From the IMG/VR virus record IMGVR_UViG_3300028025_001613, positions 1 through 52,263 of that record: a DNA stretch of 52,263 bases; one strand, written 5' to 3'. A model generated the notes under the pieces. The model made no database searches, was not told the origin of the DNA, and saw only the letters and a program-made list of their open reading frames with translations. The position numbers were made by a program, and so were the translations under genes. This document shows positions 20,274 to 29,323 of this stretch, piece by piece (within the stretch, counting starts at the first letter, position 1; each line of letters starts with the position of its first letter). Source of the stretch: a virus.

Positions 20274-21328
20274 TGTCTGGGCAGAAAGAAAGACCTTATG
20301 GTGCCAGAAAGTATTCAGAGATCTTAAGGGAGACTGCTCAATACGTAGATGACAGACGTAAAGGAAATATCAAATCTTTATTAACACCTTGGCCTGGATT
20401 AAATAATGCCGGAGTCAATGGTATAGAATGGGGCTCTCTTATTACAATTGGTGCTAGACCTGGTGCAGGTAAGACACTTATTGTAAGTCAAATTTTAAGA
20501 GAAGCTCGTACATTAAATATTGGACAAGAATTTAATATTTTAGAGTTCCAGTTTGAAATGGGAGCTAAACAGTCAGGCTCTAGAGCTTTTGCTGCAGAGA
20601 CTGCTCTTGACTATAATCAAATCTTAAGTACTACTCAAGCTCTTGATGATTATAATTATAATTTATTATTAAAGTATGTTAGAGAGACAGAGATATTAGA
20701 AAGTCAAGGTATACATAGATTACAAATAACTAATCCTATTAATAATAAAGAGATCATAGATGCTATAAAGCAATACTATGTGGCTCTTGGTAACAAACCT
20801 TTAATAGTAACTATTGATCATAGCTGGTTAATTAAAAAAGCACCAGATGAGAAAGAAAAGATTGCTACATTGTATAATACTGTAGAAGCATTAATGCAAG
20901 TTAAAAAGGAACTTCCTGTTATCATATTTATGATCACTCAACTTAACCGTACAATTGATGAGCCGTCAAGAAAGGAGCCAGGTAAAATTGGTAACTATCC
21001 TGTATCATCAGATGTATTTGGTGGTGATGCTCTTATGCAAGGATCAGATATGTTACTAGCATTAAACAATCCTTTTAAAGCTAATATTCCTTTATATGGA
21101 CCTAAAGAGTATGATGTTAAAAAAAATCATATCTTTATGCACTTACTTAAAGTGAGAAACGGATCTGATGATAATAACTTATTATTTATGGATGCTAATT
21201 TTAACAGACAGAAATTAGTAGAAGTAGCAGAGTTTGATTCTCAGAATCCAACAGGTACATATCAAAGACGTTCAGCTAGAAATCAACAAGCTGGACAACA
21301 ATTTACAACAAATCAATTTCAACCATAA
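20273..21328 (+). CDS. DnaB-like replicative helicase (RecA-fold ATPase)
   Basis: This 351-residue protein corresponds to the C-terminal motor of DnaB/gp4-type helicases. Walker A is GARPGAGKT (about residues 63-71), the Walker B strand is PLIVTIDHSW (about 175-184), and the DnaB-like motif MITQLNRT is followed by the segment DVFGGDALMQGSDMLLAL. The usual N-terminal primase-binding domain is missing or replaced by about 45 residues. It unwinds DNA ahead of the family B polymerase at 27372. The C-terminus is Gln/Asn-rich and probably disordered. Confidence 0.87.
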   Translation: MSGQKERPYGARKYSEILRETAQYVDDRRKGNIKSLLTPWPGLNNAGVNGIEWGSLITIGARPGAGKTLIVSQILREARTLNIGQEFNILEFQFEMGAKQSGSRAFAAETALDYNQILSTTQALDDYNYNLLLKYVRETEILESQGIHRLQITNPINNKEIIDAIKQYYVALGNKPLIVTIDHSWLIKKAPDEKEKIATLYNTVEALMQVKKELPVIIFMITQLNRTIDEPSRKEPGKIGNYPVSSDVFGGDALMQGSDMLLALNNPFKANIPLYGPKEYDVKKNHIFMHLLKVRNGSDDNNLLFMDANFNRQKLVEVAEFDSQNPTGTYQRRSARNQQAGQQFTTNQFQP

Positions 21329-21339
21329 CAACACACAGT

Positions 21340-21933
21340 ATGTCAGATTTTAATTTTTTACAGACTGCTGAAGAGCAGAAAAAAGAATGGAAGCGTAGCA
21401 AGCTTGAAGCTATACGTACTTACCATAAAACATTAATTGATGATCTTGGTATTAGTATCACAGATTTCAATATGAAGATGCCATTCCACAATAAACAAGG
21501 AGTTCTTGTAGTTGGTATCTTTTCATCAGAGTTTAAGAAAGAAAAAGGTTTCTATTTTGAATTAGTCACTAGAGAGCTAGATCCTGTAGATCCTAAGCGT
21601 ACAGTGTACAGAATTCCATATAATGCAGCTTTTGAAGAAGAGTATGAATTAAATGAGAAAGGATCTTATTTAGTTCCTATTGAACAGTTAAGATCTGTTA
21701 ATCATCAAGCTGTTGCCATTAGTAAATATGAAGCAGTTAGAAGTACAGAAAATGTATTTACAACAAATCCTAATCCTGTTTTAAAGGATATGCCAATGTA
21801 TCCGGCTCCTGCTTCTATGGATATGTCAGATGCTCCTTATAGTGAAATGACTATAAGAGACTATTATGCTATTCATACAGGAAAAGCTGTAAGTGCTAAA
21901 ACTTGGTTAAATGAGCTTATAAAATCTAAATAA
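21340..21933 (+). CDS. hypothetical replication-cluster protein
   Basis: A 197-residue soluble protein between the helicase and the Sak4-like ATPase. Helices at the start are followed by a beta-rich middle (VLVVGIFSSEFKKEKGFYFE) and a Pro/Met-rich linker before a C-terminal helix (TIRDYYAIHTGKAVSAKTW). No catalytic motif is visible. Its location makes a role in replication or recombination likely. Confidence 0.65.
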   Translation: MSDFNFLQTAEEQKKEWKRSKLEAIRTYHKTLIDDLGISITDFNMKMPFHNKQGVLVVGIFSSEFKKEKGFYFELVTRELDPVDPKRTVYRIPYNAAFEEEYELNEKGSYLVPIEQLRSVNHQAVAISKYEAVRSTENVFTTNPNPVLKDMPMYPAPASMDMSDAPYSEMTIRDYYAIHTGKAVSAKTWLNELIKSK

Positions 21934-21950
21934 CACATAATAACAATCAC

Positions 21951-22634
21951 ATGGCACAAGGAGTATTAATTATTGCAGAGTCAGGTGCAGGTAAGTCTAC
22001 AGCTATTGAGACCCTGGACCCAAAAGAAACATTCATCATTAATGTGGCTAACAAACCGTTACCATTTAAAGGATGGAAGTCAAAGTATTCTATTTGGTCT
22101 AAAGACAATCCTGCAGGTAATATGTATGATAAGTCTGGTACCCAGAATATTTATGCAGCATTACAGTATGTAAATGACAAGCGTCCGGAAATCAAAACCA
22201 TAGTGGTAGATGATTTTCAGTACATGAGCTCATTTGAGTTCTTTGAAAGAGTAGATGAGAAAGGTTATGAAAAATTCACTCAGATTGGTGCAGGCTTAGC
22301 TCGTATAGCTAGAATGCCTAAAGACTTGAGAGATGATCTAACTGTATTCTTTTTAACTCATGCTGAAGAGTCTACTGATATGGACGGTAAGAGAAAATTA
22401 AAAGCTAAAACAATCGGTAAAATGGTTGATGAAAAGCTTACCTTAGAAGGTCTATTCTCTATTGTACTATACGGTAAGGTAAAGAAAGGCAAGGATGATG
22501 TAATCAGATATGTTTTTGAAACTCAGACTACAGGTGATAATACTTGTAAGTCACCTAAAGGAATGTTTGATACCTTTGAGATACCAAACGATTTAGGTTT
22601 AGTAAAGAAAGCAATCACAGATTTTGAAAATTAG
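21951..22634 (+). CDS. Sak4-like RecA-fold recombination ATPase
   Basis: This 227-residue P-loop ATPase has Walker A ESGAGKST (residues 9-16) and Walker B TIVVDDFQYM. A later strand, TVFFLTHAEE, and the segment KTIGKMVDEKLTLEGLF are typical of the Sak4/AAA_24 group of phage single-strand annealing or recombination proteins, which usually neighbour an SSB. A likely SSB gene follows. The product acts on DNA in the cytoplasm during replication-linked recombination. Confidence 0.78.
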   Translation: MAQGVLIIAESGAGKSTAIETLDPKETFIINVANKPLPFKGWKSKYSIWSKDNPAGNMYDKSGTQNIYAALQYVNDKRPEIKTIVVDDFQYMSSFEFFERVDEKGYEKFTQIGAGLARIARMPKDLRDDLTVFFLTHAEESTDMDGKRKLKAKTIGKMVDEKLTLEGLFSIVLYGKVKKGKDDVIRYVFETQTTGDNTCKSPKGMFDTFEIPNDLGLVKKAITDFEN

Positions 22635-22647
22635 TTAAACGTTTAAC
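22634..22647. promoter_or_regulatory. 14-bp perfect palindrome
   Basis: GTTAAACGTTTAAC is fully self-complementary and starts on the last base of the Sak4-like gene's stop codon, 18 bases before the SSB-like gene's ATG. With no loop or T run it is not a terminator; it could be an operator for a dimeric regulator of the SSB-like gene. Confidence 0.4.
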
Positions 22648-22665
22648 ATTTATAAAACAACACGT

Positions 22666-23277
22666 ATGTTTAGTACAAAAGGACAGGAAGTAAAACAAGG
22701 TGGTGGAGTACAGAAGTCTCTACAACCAGGAGTAAATTATGCACACATCTTTAGTGCATCAGTAAGAGAATCTAAAAACACAGGAAAGAAAGCTCTAGAA
22801 TTAGTTTTAGAGGGACCTGCGTTAGAAAACTTTGAAGGATGGACTATAGAAAAAGGTAATGAGAATGGCCCTAAATTTACAGGCCAATCTGCTAGAGTAT
22901 CTGCAAGTATGTGGATTGATTCTTACAATGAGACAAGTCCATCTAAGAATGAAATCATGAACAAACTTAGCATTATTGCTGTAGAATTAGGATTGAAAGA
23001 TGAATTAGATGCTATCAGTGCATCTAGTATTGAAGACTGGGTTGCTCAAGTATCTAAGTTATTAAAAGGTAAGAACTTATATTTCTTCCTTAAAGCTCAA
23101 GAAGAAGAGTACAACGGTAAAACTATTGTTAAGTTGTCACTTCCTAAGTTTAAGTTTGCAAATGCAGACGAAACTAAGTTAGAGAAGTTTGATAAAAACA
23201 ATCAGTATCATTATAGAGCTTTACAGAACAAAGCCGTATCTGGTTTTGAGCCTGTAAATGATGATTTTAACATGTAA
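22666..23277 (+). CDS. likely phage single-stranded DNA-binding protein
   Basis: This 203-residue protein has a beta-rich core consistent with an OB-fold interrupted by a helical insert. It ends in an acidic tail with an aromatic residue (PVNDDFNM), as SSBs use for partner binding. It lies right after the Sak4-like ATPase, the usual neighbour of phage SSBs, and has its own terminator (23303-23335), which suits an abundant protein. No sequence signature proves the family; the call rests on pattern and context. Confidence 0.55.
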   Translation: MFSTKGQEVKQGGGVQKSLQPGVNYAHIFSASVRESKNTGKKALELVLEGPALENFEGWTIEKGNENGPKFTGQSARVSASMWIDSYNETSPSKNEIMNKLSIIAVELGLKDELDAISASSIEDWVAQVSKLLKGKNLYFFLKAQEEEYNGKTIVKLSLPKFKFANADETKLEKFDKNNQYHYRALQNKAVSGFEPVNDDFNM

Positions 23278-23302
23278 GCTTTTCTTTCATATACATACAA
23301 GC

Positions 23303-23335
23303 GGGGAGGGTTTCTACTCTCCCCAATTTTTTTTT
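23303..23335 (+). terminator. rho-independent terminator
   Basis: GGGGAG (23303-23308) pairs with CTCCCC (23319-23324) across a 10-base loop, followed by AA and nine T. Confidence 0.85.
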
Positions 23336-23347
23336 AAATTCTAAATT

Positions 23348-24325
23348 ATGTTTAAAACTAAAAATCTGGTACACGATATAAAGGATGTACCAATACCTTG
23401 GGTATTTGAACATTTTTGCAAACTGAAAGGAAAGTTAGCTGGTGAAGATGTAAAGATTAAAAGCTTATTTAATAATAAAGAACGTACACCAAGTATGTGT
23501 ATATACTTTGATCCAAAAATTAAAGTGTATAAATACAAAGACTTCTCTACAGGTAGAGGCGGATCAGCCATAGATCTTGTAAAAGATTTAAATAATCTAT
23601 CTTATCATAAAGCCTGCAATCTAATTGTTGAGCAGTATAATGATTATGTCCTCCATAATAATGGTGGATACGACGTAAAAGAATTCAAAGAACAATCCAA
23701 GTATAAAGTACATAGTTATGTCTTTAGACCATGGACTACTCAAGATCAATATTTCTGGACTCAGTTTAATATTGGATCTAAAATATTGGATGAGTATTGC
23801 GTAAGACCCCTGTCTTACTACACTATGATAAAAGATGATAAAGAACTAGTAATTAGTGGAAACTATATATACGGTTACTTTACAAAAGGTGGTGAGCTGT
23901 ATAAAATATACCAACCTAAAACATCTGATAAGAAGTTTTTAAAAATTAGAGACTACTTGCAAGGAGAGCAGCATCTTGAAGACAATGATTATTTAGTTAT
24001 TCTATCCAGTCTTAAGGATATGATGTCTCTGAAGTCTCTTAAACTTTCTAATATAAATGTGATAGCTCCTGATAGTGAGAATTCTATGATAAAGAAGGAC
24101 ATTATGGAAGAGTTTATCAAAGAATATAAGAAAGTAATTATAATGTTTGATAATGATGAGGCAGGTATTAAAGCTATGGAAAAGTATAAAATTACTTATC
24201 CTGCAGTGGAAGTGCTTCTTCTTCCTATGAGTAAGGACCTATCTGACTCAATTAAAGACTATGGAGCTAAAGCTGTTAGAGACAGACTAGTTCCATTAAT
24301 AAATAAAAAATTAAATGGCAGCTAA
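23348..24325 (+). CDS. DnaG-like primase (TOPRIM)
   Basis: This 325-residue protein has an N-terminal part resembling the DnaG zinc-domain region (KSLFNNKERTPSMCIYF ... YKDFSTGRGGSAIDLV) but without its Cys ligands. The TOPRIM domain follows: the metal-binding Asp pair is clear in IIMFDNDEAG, while the usual acidic Glu of the first TOPRIM motif is replaced (VILSSLKDMM). It would make RNA primers for the replisome with the helicase at 20273. It overlaps the HNH gene by 11 bases. Confidence 0.8.
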   Translation: MFKTKNLVHDIKDVPIPWVFEHFCKLKGKLAGEDVKIKSLFNNKERTPSMCIYFDPKIKVYKYKDFSTGRGGSAIDLVKDLNNLSYHKACNLIVEQYNDYVLHNNGGYDVKEFKEQSKYKVHSYVFRPWTTQDQYFWTQFNIGSKILDEYCVRPLSYYTMIKDDKELVISGNYIYGYFTKGGELYKIYQPKTSDKKFLKIRDYLQGEQHLEDNDYLVILSSLKDMMSLKSLKLSNINVIAPDSENSMIKKDIMEEFIKEYKKVIIMFDNDEAGIKAMEKYKITYPAVEVLLLPMSKDLSDSIKDYGAKAVRDRLVPLINKKLNGS

Positions 24326-24710
24326 AAAGAAACCAACTAAAAGAGCAAGTAAAGCTATTAAAACTAGAAACTCCGGTACTATGACTGAATCGGCTTTCTG
24401 GTCATTTATAAGAAGTGCTCTTAGACAAAAGTCTAGATGGTGGAAACCTATTACAGAATGTAAAATGAAAGCTCGTAGGCCTTATAAAGGACCTAATAAG
24501 AGACAGAAGTTTGAATATGAATGTAACTGTTGCCATAGATGGTTTCCTGAAAAACAAATAAATGTGGATCATATTGTAGGAGCAGGTAGTTTAAACTGTG
24601 GGCAGGATCTTCCAGGATTTGTAGATAGACTCTTTTGTGAACAGGATAATCTACAGGTACTTTGTACAACATGCCACGATCATAAAACAAAATTAGAAAA
24701 ACTAAAGTAA
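24315..24710 (+). CDS. HNH endonuclease
   Basis: A 131-residue protein with a Lys/Arg-rich N-terminus and a Cys-type HNH domain: CNCCHRWF (zinc pair), NVDHIVGAG (catalytic region) and LCTTCHDHKT (second Cys pair with His). It begins within the primase gene. Such enzymes may cut host DNA, assist packaging, or be free-standing homing nucleases. It has no close similarity in layout to the HNH protein at 3085 beyond the domain. Confidence 0.85.
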   Translation: MAAKKKPTKRASKAIKTRNSGTMTESAFWSFIRSALRQKSRWWKPITECKMKARRPYKGPNKRQKFEYECNCCHRWFPEKQINVDHIVGAGSLNCGQDLPGFVDRLFCEQDNLQVLCTTCHDHKTKLEKLK

Positions 24711-24711
24711 G

Positions 24712-24918
24712 ATGGACGATTTACATAGAGACAGCTTCAGAGCTGAAGACTGTCAAGCAGAGTTAACTAGTATAACTCAAAAGCTTAAAAACTGTAATGA
24801 TCTAATTAGAGAATTGGTTCACTTCCTTGAATATGAGGAAGCTATGACAGTAGATACTAGATCTCAACAACGTATGAGTGAAAAGCTTATAGAGCTAGGA
24901 TTATGGCCTTCAAAATAA
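24712..24918 (+). CDS. small coiled-coil protein
   Basis: A 68-residue acidic protein, nearly all helical, with heptad-like Leu/Ile spacing (LTSITQKLKNCNDLIREL). It starts 1 base after the HNH gene. No catalytic motif; may be an adaptor. Confidence 0.55.
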   Translation: MDDLHRDSFRAEDCQAELTSITQKLKNCNDLIRELVHFLEYEEAMTVDTRSQQRMSEKLIELGLWPSK

Positions 24919-24930
24919 TAAACTAATAAT

Positions 24931-25266
24931 ATGGAAGATAATCAAGAATTGGATAGTACTCCTAATTTTAAAACAATATGGAACGATCCAGAATTAGCTG
25001 CAGCAAGAAAAGAGTTTAAAAAGCATTGGGATGAAGCTATGCAGCGTATAGAAGATAATATGACTCCAGAAATGGTACAATCAATTAGAGAATGGAGATG
25101 TGAGGAAGACTATACATGGAGAGCTGTATCAAGAGCTTTTTATGTATCTTATCCTGAGTTCTGTATAGAACATAAATTAGATGACGGTAATCAGATATCA
25201 GGTATGATGATCTGTGAGGTAGCACAAAAATTATTAAAACAAGAAAACTCAGAAGGATGGAATTAG
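24931..25266 (+). CDS. conserved phage hypothetical protein
   Basis: A 111-residue acidic protein whose second half (REWRCEEDYTWRAVSRAFY, then a helix ending MMICEVAQKLL) has a pattern I recall from many unrelated phages without a known function. It overlaps the nuclease gene that follows by 10 bases. Confidence 0.7.
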   Translation: MEDNQELDSTPNFKTIWNDPELAAARKEFKKHWDEAMQRIEDNMTPEMVQSIREWRCEEDYTWRAVSRAFYVSYPEFCIEHKLDDGNQISGMMICEVAQKLLKQENSEGWN

Positions 25267-26285
25267 AAGCGTTAATGGAAGAGACAGTCATTAAATTACA
25301 AGATGACTTTTATAGTAAGAAGTTTAACTTCTCTTATAGTAGCTTAAATAAGCTTATATGGAATCCTGCAGTGTTCTATCAGATGTATGTTCTTGGTAAT
25401 AAAGAAGAACGTACAGATGCTCACTTAATACAAGGTAAGATTATCCATGCACTTCTTTTAGAAGAGGAGAAGTTTAATGACCAGTTTGTTATTAGCCCAG
25501 GTAAACTTCCAGGTGATAATATCAAAATAATAGTAGATAGAGTTTATAACCATCATGTAGAAATAGCTGAAGATGGTGACACTCGTACTAACTTAGAAGA
25601 ATTTGGAGGAGCCATCTTAGATGTAATGAAAGATATAAACTACTTTCAGAACTTAAAGACTGACCAACAACGTATAGAAAAGGTTGTCACTATAGAAGCT
25701 ACAAACTATTGGGCATTTCTTAAAATCAAAGGATCTAAGATGTTAATTGATCAGGAAACCTATGACTACTGTAAAAGTGCTGTAGACTTAATCAAGACTA
25801 ACAAGTCAATTTGTGAGCTTATTGGCTGTGATCTAAATGATTTTAGTAATGTAGAAGTACAGAACGAGCTTCCACTAGATATAGAATTAGCTAATCAACC
25901 ATTTGGACTTAAAGGAATTATAGATAATCTTGTTATTGATCACGACAAAAAGACTATATTTGTTAATGATATCAAGACTACTAGTAAAGACTTAAAAGAC
26001 TTTCCTGAGACTATTGAATTCTATTCCTACTGGATGCAAGCTGCTATATATGTTACAATGGCTGCTACAGTGTACAAAGAATTAATAGAAAAAGGATATA
26101 CAGTTAAGTTTCATTTTGTAGTTATAGATAGAGCATTTCAAACATATGCTTTCCCGGTATCTAGTTCAACACTAAGCAACTGGGCCAACAGATTATTTGA
26201 AGTGATAGATAAAGCCAATTGGCATTATAGTAATAAAAGCTACGAGCTACCTTATGACTTTGCAACAGGTTCCGTAGTTTTATAA
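25257..26285 (+). CDS. PD-(D/E)XK exonuclease, RecB/Cas4-like
   Basis: The 342-residue product shows the RecB-type nuclease core. The N-terminal helix region is IQGKIIHALLLEEE (motif with the His), the catalytic strand is KGIIDNLVID (Asp), the D-x-K strand is IFVNDIKTT, and the following helix contains SYWMQAAIYV (Gln motif). Such nucleases resect DNA ends for annealing-type recombination, matching the Sak4-like ATPase and SSB upstream. The ATG at 25257 lies inside the previous gene. Confidence 0.82.
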   Translation: MELEALMEETVIKLQDDFYSKKFNFSYSSLNKLIWNPAVFYQMYVLGNKEERTDAHLIQGKIIHALLLEEEKFNDQFVISPGKLPGDNIKIIVDRVYNHHVEIAEDGDTRTNLEEFGGAILDVMKDINYFQNLKTDQQRIEKVVTIEATNYWAFLKIKGSKMLIDQETYDYCKSAVDLIKTNKSICELIGCDLNDFSNVEVQNELPLDIELANQPFGLKGIIDNLVIDHDKKTIFVNDIKTTSKDLKDFPETIEFYSYWMQAAIYVTMAATVYKELIEKGYTVKFHFVVIDRAFQTYAFPVSSSTLSNWANRLFEVIDKANWHYSNKSYELPYDFATGSVVL

Positions 26286-26295
26286 AGAAAACAAT

Positions 26296-26856
26296 ATGAT
26301 AGAAAATCTTTATGGGAAGTATTTTCAGAAATCACGATCATTTTTATATCCAGCTCTTGGTATTAGACGCACTAGTAACATTAGTCCAACAGGGACCTAT
26401 CTTTCTCTTGAGGGGAAGATAGATCCTGAGGATATGAAACTAGTTGTGGCATTTAAAGTTACTAACGATGAAGGATTTAAGACATTTGAAAAACAAATGT
26501 TGCTTACTAATCCTTTATTTGATAGTAAAATAGATGTAAAAGAATACACTCTTTATATATTTAGTTTTGAAATGTATAAAGATGACTGGTTCAACTTCTT
26601 ATTGGGAAAATATTCTAAGCTTTCTGTAGTTCTTAAAAGAGCTATTAAGGCTTACTATGGAGAAAACTCTTCTGAATATAAATATATGGATACTTATCTA
26701 TACCCCGAAAAGTATCACGGAGTCTATTCTAAATTACTAGATGTAGATGTAGATACCTTAAAGTCTATAAAGGAATTATGTGACCCATGTGATCTAGAAA
26801 AAGAAACTTTAAAAATTCCTGTAGAAGATACACAAATATTAGAAAAGACTACTTAA
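26296..26856 (+). CDS. hypothetical replication-cluster protein
   Basis: A 186-residue protein with a beta-rich first half (TYLSLEGKIDPEDMKLVVAF) and a helical, aromatic-rich second half. No motif is recognised. It follows the exonuclease by 10 bases, and its end overlaps the promoter box of the next gene. Probably a replication or recombination accessory. Confidence 0.65.
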   Translation: MIENLYGKYFQKSRSFLYPALGIRRTSNISPTGTYLSLEGKIDPEDMKLVVAFKVTNDEGFKTFEKQMLLTNPLFDSKIDVKEYTLYIFSFEMYKDDWFNFLLGKYSKLSVVLKRAIKAYYGENSSEYKYMDTYLYPEKYHGVYSKLLDVDVDTLKSIKELCDPCDLEKETLKIPVEDTQILEKTT

Positions 26857-26861
26857 CTTTG
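26854..26861 (+). promoter_or_regulatory. candidate -7 promoter box
   Basis: TAACTTTG is a perfect TAnnTTTG match 14 bases before the ATG at 26876, overlapping the previous stop codon. No upstream TTTG lies at the normal distance. With the terminator at 27303 it would define a one-gene unit. Confidence 0.35.
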
Positions 26862-26875
26862 TAAAAACAAACAAT

Positions 26876-27277
26876 ATGAATAAATCAATGATGTTAATTA
26901 CATCCGTATGGGGAAGTAAAAAGACATTTAAATTAATCCCTGTAACATCAGAATCTCCTTATAATGAGGCTATCTTTGACGTAGATAATAAAGTGTTAGC
27001 TGTTATCTCTAAAGAGAAAAAAGAATCTTTACATATGCTTGCCAAGCTTAATGAGTTTGGAGATCCTCAGACAATGAAGATCGGCAGAAGAGCTAATGGT
27101 AAAGACTATGCAGAAGAGCGTAAAACTCTAGAAACTTTCTATGAATACTATGTAGAAAACGTTCCTGAAGTGGAAAACTTTATTAATATGTTTGCTATTA
27201 ATGCAGACAGCTTTGATTATAAGCAATACTTTGTAGAAGAAAAACCTGCTACACCTAGTAGCATTGTGACCGTATAA
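26876..27277 (+). CDS. hypothetical protein in its own unit
   Basis: A 133-residue protein with an N-terminal beta region (SMMLITSVWGSKKTFKLIPV) and a helical acidic C-terminal half. A perfect -7 box precedes it and a strong terminator (27303-27327) follows, so it may be expressed separately and strongly. It lies just before the DNA polymerase gene. No family recognised. Confidence 0.65.
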   Translation: MNKSMMLITSVWGSKKTFKLIPVTSESPYNEAIFDVDNKVLAVISKEKKESLHMLAKLNEFGDPQTMKIGRRANGKDYAEERKTLETFYEYYVENVPEVENFINMFAINADSFDYKQYFVEEKPATPSSIVTV

Positions 27278-27302
27278 TCTAACCCAAAACAAAGACTGGA
27301 AT

Positions 27303-27327
27303 AGGGAAGAGAAATCTTCCCTTTTTT
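27303..27327 (+). terminator. rho-independent terminator
   Basis: GGGAAGA (27304-27310) and TCTTCCC (27315-27321) form a 7-bp stem closed by a GAAA tetraloop, then six T. Confidence 0.88.
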
Positions 27328-27371
27328 CAGCTTTAGTAATCAGGGGGAACAGCTTAACTGAACCAATATAT

Positions 27372-29312
27372 ATGAAACAAGACTTGCCTACCCATTGGGT
27401 TATGGATTATGAAACCCTTGTCAACTGTTTTGTAGGTGTATTTCAACACTATAAAGATGACAGTATTAGTGAAATATTTATCATCACTAAAGATCAAAAT
27501 GATTTACCTAAATTTATTGATTTTCTAAAGAAGTGTGTACAGCTTAATCAGTGGCATATATCTTATAATGGTCTAGCATTTGATGCTCAGATCTCTCAAC
27601 ACATGCTTAAAAATGAAACTAAGCTATTAAAACTTAGTGGATTAGAAGCAGCTCAGTATATTCATAAACTAGCACAAGATATTATTAACAGATCTGATAG
27701 AGGAGAGTTCCAAGAGTTTGCACCTAGACAGCTTAAAATTAGACAGATTGATTTATTTAAGATGAATCACTGGGATAATAAAGCTAAGATGTCTTCTCTA
27801 AAATGGATACAGTATTCTATGGACTGGGAGAATGTAGAAGAGATGCCTCATCATCACAGTAAGCCTGTTGAGAATAATCAACAACTACAGGATATAGTTA
27901 CTTATTGTATCAATGATGTACAATCTACTAAGAAGATACTAGAACATTCTAAAGAACAGATAGAGTTAAGAAAAACTCTTACTAATGAATATGGAATAGA
28001 TCTATATTCTGCTTCAGAGCCCCGCATATCTAAAGAGCTATTCTTATTTTTCCTTGAAAAGAAACTAGGATGGGATAAAGCAGAAATCAAAAGACTCAGA
28101 ACTAAACGTGATGAGATTTACCTTGGTCAATGTATTTTACCCTATATTAAGTTCCAGACGCCAGAGTTTCAAAAGATTCATGACTATTTTAGAACAAAGG
28201 TAGTTACATCTACTAAAGACAAGTTAAGATTTACTCTTGATTATAAAGGCGTAAAGACAGACTATGGTCTTGGCGGTATCCACGGTGCAAAAGATGCAGG
28301 AGTATATGAAGCTCATCCGGGATGGACCATCATGACTTCAGATGTAACATCATTCTATCCTAATCTAGCTATTAAGAACAAGTTTCATCCAGAACACTTA
28401 CCTCAGAAAGAGTTTGGGGACCTGTATGAGTGGTTCTTTGAAGAGAGAAAGAAGATACCTAAGACAGATCCAAAGAACTATGTATACAAGATTATTCTAA
28501 ATAGTACATACGGTCTCACTGGTGATGAGAACAGTTTCCTATATGATCCTAAGATGACTATGCAGATTACTATTAATGGTCAGCTACAGTTATCTATGTT
28601 GTATGAGATGTTATGTCTAGAGATTCCTGAAGGTATTCCTCTTATGCAAAATACCGATGGTCTAGAAATGATGATTCCTACATCAGCAATCTCTACATAT
28701 ATGGATGTCTGTGCTAAATGGGAAAAAATCACTCAGCTTAACCTAGAACATGATGAGTATTCTAAAATGATTATTGCAGACGTAAATAATTATATGGCTG
28801 TATATAAGAATGGAAAGGTAAAGTCAAAAGGTAAATATGAGTGGGAAGATCTAGAAAAAAAGAAGGTGGCAGTATTTCATAAGAATAAATCTTTTCTAAT
28901 TATTCCTAAAGCCGTCTATGCATACTTTGTTTATGGAACATTACCAGAAGAGTTTCTTGCACAGAATAGATCTGTATATGATTACTGTGGAGGGATTAAA
29001 GCAAAAGGTGGATGGTACTATGAAGAAAGAAGTTTAGTTAATGGTGAATTAGTTACAAATAAACTACAAAAGATTGTTAGATATTACGTAACTAAATCAG
29101 GAACTAAAATTATGAAGTGTCACCCAGATGGTAGAGAGATGCAGGTAGAAGCCGGGGAATGGATGCAAAAGATAGCTAATGAGATAGACCCTAATATGTC
29201 TTATGAAGCATATGATATAGATACAGAATATTATTTAGAAAACATATACAAGCAAATAGAGCAGATTAACAAAGTTAAACTTAGCTCTTTCACACAATTG
29301 TCATTATTTTAA
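27372..29312 (+). CDS. family B DNA polymerase with 3'-5' exonuclease
   Basis: The 646-residue enzyme has Exo I DYET (Asp12, Glu14), Exo II SYNGLAFD (Asp71) and Exo III YCINDV (Asp182). The polymerase motifs are A, SDVTSFYPN (Asp324); B, KIILNSTYG (Lys373, Tyr380); and C, QNTDG (Asp429), where the usual first Asp of DTD is Asn427. The catalytic second Asp is kept, so activity is expected. It is short for the family, without an obvious terminal-protein domain. It is the main replicase, working with the DnaB-like helicase, primase and SSB upstream. Confidence 0.9.
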   Translation: MKQDLPTHWVMDYETLVNCFVGVFQHYKDDSISEIFIITKDQNDLPKFIDFLKKCVQLNQWHISYNGLAFDAQISQHMLKNETKLLKLSGLEAAQYIHKLAQDIINRSDRGEFQEFAPRQLKIRQIDLFKMNHWDNKAKMSSLKWIQYSMDWENVEEMPHHHSKPVENNQQLQDIVTYCINDVQSTKKILEHSKEQIELRKTLTNEYGIDLYSASEPRISKELFLFFLEKKLGWDKAEIKRLRTKRDEIYLGQCILPYIKFQTPEFQKIHDYFRTKVVTSTKDKLRFTLDYKGVKTDYGLGGIHGAKDAGVYEAHPGWTIMTSDVTSFYPNLAIKNKFHPEHLPQKEFGDLYEWFFEERKKIPKTDPKNYVYKIILNSTYGLTGDENSFLYDPKMTMQITINGQLQLSMLYEMLCLEIPEGIPLMQNTDGLEMMIPTSAISTYMDVCAKWEKITQLNLEHDEYSKMIIADVNNYMAVYKNGKVKSKGKYEWEDLEKKKVAVFHKNKSFLIIPKAVYAYFVYGTLPEEFLAQNRSVYDYCGGIKAKGGWYYEERSLVNGELVTNKLQKIVRYYVTKSGTKIMKCHPDGREMQVEAGEWMQKIANEIDPNMSYEAYDIDTEYYLENIYKQIEQINKVKLSSFTQLSLF

Positions 29313-29323
29313 AACACAAAGAC

